From Thiobacillus sp. UBA3361 (GTDB lineage: Bacteria; Pseudomonadota; Gammaproteobacteria; Burkholderiales; Thiobacillaceae): a stretch of 19,084 nucleotides of DNA. This document shows, one piece after another, positions 13,841 to 19,084 of this stretch (its first letter is position 1; each line of letters opens with the position of its first letter). The stretch covers positions 1-19,084 of the forward strand of contig DEQR01000070.1 of the NCBI GenBank assembly GCA_002360535.1, given 5' to 3'. The position numbers and the translations under genes were made by a program. Under the pieces are notes generated by a model that made no database searches, was not told the DNA's origin, and saw only the letters and a program-made list of their open reading frames with translations.

Positions 13841-15309
13841 CGCCCGGAGCCCCGCTTGCGCGCCTCGATGCGGCGCAGGAAGACGCCCATCACCTCCCGG
13901 TACAGGGCGTCCTTGAGCACGCCGTCCTCGTTGCCGGCATCCAGGTTGGGGTTGTCGTTGATCTCCACCACCACGCTACGGCCTTCCAGCTGCTTGATAT
14001 CGACACCGTACAGGCCGTCGCCGATCAGGTTGGCGGCCTTCAGGCCCAGCTTCACCACCTCCTCCGGCGCCTCGCCGACGCTATAGGCGACGGTGGGGCC
14101 CTCCAAGTATCCCTGGCCGCGGTCGCCGTGCCAGACGATCTGCCAGTGGCCGGGGGCCATGTAGTAGCGGCACACGAACAGCACCCGCCGGTCCAGCACG
14201 CCCACGCGCCAGTCGTATTCGGTGGGCAGCCATTCCTGGGCGACGATGAGCTCGGAACGCTCCAGCAGGGCCTTCACCTCGGCCTGGAGTTCCGCCCGGG
14301 TCTCGGCCTTGCGCACCCCCACGCCGAAGGAGCTGTCCGGCTGCTTGAGCACGCAGGGCAGGCCCAGGGCGGGGACGATGTCGTCCACGTTGTCCCGGTG
14401 CACCAGCAGGGTCCTGGGGGCGGGCACGTGGTGGCGGGCCAGCAGCTCGGCCAGATAGACCTTGTTGTTGCACTTGAGGATGGACTCCGGGTCGTCGATG
14501 ACCACCAGCCCCTCGGCGGCGGCGTGCCGGGAGAAACGGTAGGTGTAGTGGTTGACGAAGGTGGTGTCGCGGATGAACAGGGCGTCGAATTCGTTCAGCC
14601 GGCCCAGATCGGCGCGGGTGATGAACGTCGTCTCCAGGCCCACCGCCGCCGCGGCCTTCTCGAATTTGTGCAGGGCCTTGCCGTCGGAGGCGGGCTCCGG
14701 GTTGGCCGGGTCCACCAGGATGGCCAGGGCGTAGCGGGGCGCCGCCCGCCGGCGCGGCGCGCGCTTGCGGCCGCTGAAGTATTCCCCCGCCGCCTGGACC
14801 ACGAAGGCCTTGTGGCTGTCGGGGATGTCGCTGGCGGAGATGGGGAGCACGCTCCGCAGGTGCCACAGATCGCCGTGGCGCTCGAAGTGGGCGCGCAGCA
14901 GGGGCGCGCGCAGCAGGTCGAACAGCCGCCGGCTGAGCTTGTCGTGGCGCGCCGCCACGTTGCGGCCGAAGTAGATGGACAGCTCGAAGCGGTCCGAGCG
15001 GATGGGCGCCAGGGATTTCTGGATCAGGGCGTCCAGGTCCTCGGTGAGCACCCGCACCAGGGCGCGGGAGTGCAGGGCCTCGATGGTGTGGGCGCTGGGC
15101 AGGGGCCGGTGGCTGCGCGCCTCGGCCAGCAGGGAGACGTAATAGCCCAGGCTCTGGTAGCGGTAGGACTTGCACAGGTTGAACACCTTGGCGGCCCGGT
15201 CCTCGCTGTGGGCCGGGTCGGTGAGGTAGGCCCGCGCCGAGACCACCGTCACGCCGGGCAGGTCCAGGGGCCAGTCACGCGGGTTGCTGACGACGATGAG
15301 GATGCTCAT
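13837..15309 (-). CDS. RimK-type ATP-grasp ligase with N-terminal RLAN domain
   Basis: This is a 490-residue protein. Residues 1 to about 190 match the RLAN domain that precedes certain RimK-like enzymes: ILIVVSNPRDWPL, CKSYRYQSLGYYVSLLAEAR and FGRNVAARHDKLSRRLFDLL. A basic linker (RKRAPRRRAAPR, 181-192) leads to the ATP-grasp half: pre-ATP-grasp at 193-275, FVNHYTYRFSR, LKQPDSSFGVGV (321-332, nucleotide-binding K322), QEW (358-360), YGVDIKQLEG and the metal-binding EINDNPNLD (449-457, E449, N451, N453). The family joins an amino acid to a carboxylate, often glutamate, with ATP via an acyl phosphate. The substrate here is unknown. It is second in the operon; its start lies 35 bp inside the peptidase gene. 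Confidence 0.88.
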   Translation of the reverse strand: MSILIVVSNPRDWPLDLPGVTVVSARAYLTDPAHSEDRAAKVFNLCKSYRYQSLGYYVSLLAEARSHRPLPSAHTIEALHSRALVRVLTEDLDALIQKSLAPIRSDRFELSIYFGRNVAARHDKLSRRLFDLLRAPLLRAHFERHGDLWHLRSVLPISASDIPDSHKAFVVQAAGEYFSGRKRAPRRRAAPRYALAILVDPANPEPASDGKALHKFEKAAAAVGLETTFITRADLGRLNEFDALFIRDTTFVNHYTYRFSRHAAAEGLVVIDDPESILKCNNKVYLAELLARHHVPAPRTLLVHRDNVDDIVPALGLPCVLKQPDSSFGVGVRKAETRAELQAEVKALLERSELIVAQEWLPTEYDWRVGVLDRRVLFVCRYYMAPGHWQIVWHGDRGQGYLEGPTVAYSVGEAPEEVVKLGLKAANLIGDGLYGVDIKQLEGRSVVVEINDNPNLDAGNEDGVLKDALYREVMGVFLRRIEARKRGSGR

Positions 15310-16039
15310 GGCGTTCGCTTCCGGTCCCGCCGCGTGGCGGGTGGATCACCAGCAGGTTGGCGTCGTGGGTGACGATGCCCAGCAGCACCGCGCCGATCAC
15401 CCGGTCGATCTTTATCCAGTACTCGTGACTGGGGCCGTAGGGATGGGGGCCGTAGGGGTCGGCCACCAGCACGCCGCGCGCCTTGCGGTCGTAGCCGGCC
15501 ATCACCACGAAATGCCCGCCGGGCGTACCGCGCACGTCGTCGGGGTGGTCGTCGGGGCCGTACTCCCGTGCGGTCCGGTACAGGAAGGTGGAGGACAGGC
15601 CGGTGAGGATGGGCAGCCCGCGCCGCAGCAGGCCGCGGATGAGGGTGCGGGACAGGTCGGTGAAGCGCAGCCGCCCGCCCAGGGCGAGAAACTCCAGATA
15701 GCCCTCGGTGGCGTGGCCCAGGCGCCGCTCGGACTTGGCCTGGCGTTGCAGGCCCAGGCGCTCGGCGATGTCCACGCCGGGTCGGAACCAGGTGGGGTCG
15801 AAGACCGTCAGGTTGTAGGTGTAGATGGTGGCCTCGAACCCCCGGCGCAGGGCGTCGCAGGCCAGGAACACCGCGAAGGTGCCGCCCTGTTCCAGCTTGC
15901 GGGTGCGGGCGATCACCTCGGTCAGGGGCTCGTCCGCACCCCAGTAGCGATAGACCGCGTGCAGGCAGGTGGGGCCACAGGTGGTCTCGTCCGGCTGGGG
16001 CAGCATGCGGACGGGCAGATGCAGCTTGACGGGCAACAT
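15275..16039 (-). CDS. C39-like cysteine peptidase family protein
   Basis: This 254-residue protein has a papain-like C39 arrangement: Gln15 and Cys21 in QPDETTCGPTCLHAVYRYW, His176 in GTPGGHFVVMAGYD and Asp194 in LVADPYGPHPYGP, forming a full catalytic set. There is no signal peptide, so it should act in the cytoplasm, unlike the C39 domains fused to bacteriocin ABC exporters. I choose ATG 16039 because AAGGGGG lies 8 nt upstream (16048-16054); an in-frame ATG at 16069 would fall inside the TATAAT promoter. It leads the operon, and its last 35 bp overlap the ligase gene. It may cleave the peptide or isopeptide bonds made by the ligases, or act by transpeptidation; both are inference. Confidence 0.85.
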   Translation of the reverse strand: MLPVKLHLPVRMLPQPDETTCGPTCLHAVYRYWGADEPLTEVIARTRKLEQGGTFAVFLACDALRRGFEATIYTYNLTVFDPTWFRPGVDIAERLGLQRQAKSERRLGHATEGYLEFLALGGRLRFTDLSRTLIRGLLRRGLPILTGLSSTFLYRTAREYGPDDHPDDVRGTPGGHFVVMAGYDRKARGVLVADPYGPHPYGPSHEYWIKIDRVIGAVLLGIVTHDANLLVIHPPRGGTGSERHEHPHRRQQPA

Positions 16040-16051
16040 GTGGCGGGCCCC

Positions 16052-16064
16052 CTTGTTCGACAAG
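16052..16064. promoter_or_regulatory. Perfect palindrome near the operon start, candidate operator
   Basis: CTTGT-TCG-ACAAG is a perfect inverted repeat with a 3-bp centre. It overlaps the expected transcription start of the minus-strand operon and abuts its ribosome-binding site. It could bind a regulator or be chance; no regulator gene lies in the window. Confidence 0.3.
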
Positions 16065-16067
16065 CTC

Positions 16068-16095
16068 ATTATAGGAAGGCATCCCCCGCTGTCCG
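16068..16095 (-). promoter_or_regulatory. Promoter of the amidoligase/peptidase operon
   Basis: On the minus strand CGGACA (16095-16090) and a perfect TATAAT (16073-16068) are separated by 16 bp. Transcription would begin near 16061, leaving a leader of about 22 nt before the peptidase ATG. Confidence 0.55.
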
Positions 16096-16101
16096 GCGGG
16101 G
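16084..16101. repeat. Hairpin in the divergent intergenic region
   Basis: CCCCGC (16084-16089) pairs with GCGGGG (16096-16101). It covers the -35 area of the minus-strand promoter and lies directly before the ATPase start on the + strand, where it could hinder translation. Confidence 0.3.
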
Positions 16102-16109
16102 CGGCGGCT

Positions 16110-16868
<759 letters not shown>

Positions 16869-16886
16869 GGCAGGCACCGTAGTACC

Positions 16887-16971
16887 GTAGCCCGGATGCA
16901 GGCCGGAGGCCGGAATCCGGGGTTGCCTCGTACCGCCATTCCCGGATTCCGCTTCGCTCCATCCGGGCTAC
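16887..16971. repeat. Nested palindromic intergenic element (REP-like)
   Basis: GTAGCCCGGAT (16887-16897) is repeated inverted as ATCCGGGCTAC (16961-16971), and CGGAATCCGGG (16911-16921) as CCCGGATTCCG (16941-16951). The 85-bp unit can fold into a long stem with an inner and an outer arm. Elements with this GTAGCCCGGAT...ATCCGGGCTAC design are widespread in intergenic DNA of high-GC Proteobacteria. It sits between the ATPase and permease genes. Confidence 0.85.
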
Positions 16972-16980
16972 AGTTGAATC

Positions 16981-19084
16981 ATGCGCGCCCTCGATCTCAA
17001 GCTCCTGCGTGACCTCTGGCACATGCGCGGCCAGGTGCTGGCCATCGCGGCGGTGCTGATGGGCGGGGTGGCGACCCTGGTGATGTCCCTCTCCACCTAC
17101 GATTCCCTGGACGGCACCCGCGAGCGTTTCTATCAGGACTACCGCTTCGCGCGCGTGTTCTCCAGCCTGAAGCGGGCGCCCGAGCCGGTGGCGGAGCGGC
17201 TGCGCGACATCCTCGGTGTGGAGCGGGTGGAGACGCGGGTGGTGGCGGGGGTGAAGCTGGAACTGCCCACCTTCTCCGACCCCATGACCGGGCTGCTGCT
17301 GTCCCTGCCCGACCGGGGCGAGCCGCTGCTCAATACCCTGCACCTGAAGCGCGGCCGGCTGGTGCAGCCCTACAGCGACCGGGAGGTGGTGCTCTCCGAT
17401 ACCTACGCCGACGCCCACGGCCTCCATCCGGGCGACCGGCTGGCGGTGGTGATCAACGGCAAGCGCAAGGCGCTCACCGTGGTGGGCGTGGCCCTGTCTC
17501 CGGAGTTCGTCTATCAGATCGCCCCGGGTGCCATGTTCCCGGACTTCAAGCGCTACGGTGTGCTGTGGATGGGGCGCCACGCCCTGGCCGCCGCCTACGA
17601 CATGGAGGGCGCCTTCAACGATGTGAGCCTCACCCTCACGCCCGGCGCCCAGGAGCAGGACGTCATCGACCGCATGGACACGATCCTCGCACCCTACGGC
17701 GGCACGGGCGCCTACGGACGCAAGGACCAGTTCTCCAATCGCTTCCTGAGCGAGGAGCTGAAGCAGCTGCAAACCACCGCCACCGTGTTTCCCTCCATCT
17801 TCCTGGGGGTGGCAGCCTTTCTGCTCAACGTGGTGGTGAGCCGGCTGATCGCCACCCAGCGCGACCAGATCGCCATCCTCAAGGCCTTCGGCTACAGCCA
17901 CTGGGCCATCGGCTGGCATTACGTGAAGATGATCCTGGTCATGGCCATGGTGGGGGCGGCAGCCGGCATCGCCCTGGGCGCCTGGTTCGGCAGCAGCCTG
18001 GCCGGGGTCTATATGGAGTTCTACCGCTTCCCCTACCTGGACTACGACCTGCGTCCCGGCGTGCTGCTGGCCGCCCTGGCGGTGAGCGTGCTGTCCGCCG
18101 TGGGCGGCACCCTGTTCGCGGTGAACCGGGCGGTGCGCCTGCCGCCGGCCGAGGGCATGCGCCCCGAGACGCCGGTGGTTTATCGCGCCACCATCATCGA
18201 GCGCATCGGCCTTCAACGCCTGCTCAACCAGCCTTCCCGCATGATCCTGCGCCACATCGAGCGGCGGCCGGTGAAGTCCCTGCTCACCGTGTTCGGCATC
18301 GCCTGCGCCAGCGGCCTGGTGATGGTGGGCAACTACCAGAAGGGGGCCATCGACTTCATGGTGGACGTGCAGTTCCGCCAGGCGGCCCGGGAGGACCTGG
18401 CCGTCACCTTCATCGAGCCCACCTCCGGCCGCGCCCTGCACGAACTGGCCGCCCTGCCCGGCGTGCGGCACGTGGAGGGCTTCCGGGACGTGCCGGTCAT
18501 CCTGCGCCACGGCCACTACAGCTACCGCCACGCCCTGTACGGCATCCAGCCCCAGGGCCACCTGCACCGCTCCCTGGACCGGCGGCTGCAACCCGTCTAT
18601 GTGCCTCCCGGCGGCGTGGTGCTCACCGACCACCTGGCAGACAACATCCTGCACGTGAAGCCCGGCGAGCTGCTCACCGTGGAGGTGCTGGAGGGCAGCC
18701 GCCCGGTGCGCCAGGTGCCGGTGCTGGGGCTCACCAGCCAGTTCCTGGGGGTATCCGCCTACATGCAGCAGGATGCCCTCAACGCCCTGATGCGGGAGGG
18801 CCACGTGGTCTCCGGTGCCTACCTGGCTGTCGATCCGCATGTCCATCAGGACATCTACGACGCCCTGCACGGGCGGCCGCGTGTGCTGGGCATGGTAGCC
18901 CATGCCTCGGCCATCAAGAGTTTCTATGAATCTCTTGGCGAGTTCGTGCTGTTCTACAACATGGTGGCCACCCTGCTGGCCGGCTCCATCGCCTTCGGCG
19001 TGGTCTATAACAGCGCCCGCATCGCCCTGTCGGAGCGGGGCCGGGACCTGGCCCGCCTGCGGGTGCTCGAGTTCACCCACGGGG
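16981..19084 (+). CDS. FtsX-type ABC transporter permease (3' end outside window)
   Basis: The frame is open from ATG 16981 to the last base (701 residues visible), so the gene is incomplete. It begins with a first membrane helix at about 18-37 (VLAIAAVLMGGVATLVMSLS) and a large periplasmic domain (about 40-255). A first FtsX block of three helices follows (about 262-400, with LNVVVSRLIATQRDQIAILK and AFGYSHWAIGWHY). A second half has its own helix near 437-455, a second external domain, and the start of a second FtsX block (near 655-675). This duplicated layout fits large MacB/LolC-like permeases, typically about 800 residues. It is the likely partner of the preceding ATPase. The substrate is unknown; lipoprotein, lipid or peptide export are all possible. 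No clear ribosome-binding site precedes the ATG. Confidence 0.88.
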   Translation, partial: MRALDLKLLRDLWHMRGQVLAIAAVLMGGVATLVMSLSTYDSLDGTRERFYQDYRFARVFSSLKRAPEPVAERLRDILGVERVETRVVAGVKLELPTFSDPMTGLLLSLPDRGEPLLNTLHLKRGRLVQPYSDREVVLSDTYADAHGLHPGDRLAVVINGKRKALTVVGVALSPEFVYQIAPGAMFPDFKRYGVLWMGRHALAAAYDMEGAFNDVSLTLTPGAQEQDVIDRMDTILAPYGGTGAYGRKDQFSNRFLSEELKQLQTTATVFPSIFLGVAAFLLNVVVSRLIATQRDQIAILKAFGYSHWAIGWHYVKMILVMAMVGAAAGIALGAWFGSSLAGVYMEFYRFPYLDYDLRPGVLLAALAVSVLSAVGGTLFAVNRAVRLPPAEGMRPETPVVYRATIIERIGLQRLLNQPSRMILRHIERRPVKSLLTVFGIACASGLVMVGNYQKGAIDFMVDVQFRQAAREDLAVTFIEPTSGRALHELAALPGVRHVEGFRDVPVILRHGHYSYRHALYGIQPQGHLHRSLDRRLQPVYVPPGGVVLTDHLADNILHVKPGELLTVEVLEGSRPVRQVPVLGLTSQFLGVSAYMQQDALNALMREGHVVSGAYLAVDPHVHQDIYDALHGRPRVLGMVAHASAIKSFYESLGEFVLFYNMVATLLAGSIAFGVVYNSARIALSERGRDLARLRVLEFTHG

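Overview
The window is GC-rich (about two thirds by eye, not computed) and tightly packed with genes. Its gene set is typical of Proteobacteria: TonB/ExbB/ExbD, a Fiu-type siderophore receptor, bacterioferritin with its ferredoxin, and an intergenic palindrome starting GTAGCCCGGAT of the kind common in high-GC Beta- and Gammaproteobacteria. I infer a high-GC Beta- or Gammaproteobacterium and cannot name the genus. There are no rRNA, tRNA or CRISPR features.

Region 1 (1-8956) is an iron-acquisition and iron-storage island on the + strand. It opens with the 3' end of a DUF1513 gene. A sigma70-like promoter overlapped by a Fur box (830-862) then precedes a small unknown gene, a Cys-rich DUF2325 protein, hemP, tonB, exbB, exbD, a TonB-dependent siderophore receptor and a PiuC/YbiX hydroxylase. 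Most of these genes overlap or nearly touch. A second Fur-box promoter (7986-8013) drives bfd, and bfr follows with its own TATAAT box and a clear terminator (8934-8956). Together these genes import ferric siderophores, energise the receptor, process the ligand and store or release iron.

Region 2 (8957-10412) is a breakpoint-like zone. It holds an AT-richer stretch with no recognisable gene, a small unknown gene with its own terminator, a group II intron remnant that has lost both ends, and a small two-helix membrane protein gene.

Region 3 (10413-11894) carries a short-chain dehydrogenase (- strand) divergent from a DUF72 gene (+ strand).

Region 4 (11919-16039, - strand) is the most unusual part. 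It is a four-gene, translationally coupled operon of C39-like peptidase, RLAN/RimK-type ATP-grasp ligase, GCS2-type glutamate-cysteine-ligase-like enzyme and N-formylglutamate-amidohydrolase-like enzyme. It looks like a set of amidoligases and amidases that makes or remodels a small peptide-like metabolite of unknown identity. A TATAAT promoter and a perfect palindrome lie just upstream.

Region 5 (16110 to the window end, + strand) is a divergent LolD/MacB-type ABC ATPase followed by a large FtsX-type permease that runs off the window. An 85-bp nested palindromic element separates the two genes. The permease and ATPase probably form one exporter or lipid/lipoprotein-handling complex; whether it serves the amidoligase operon is speculation based on position.
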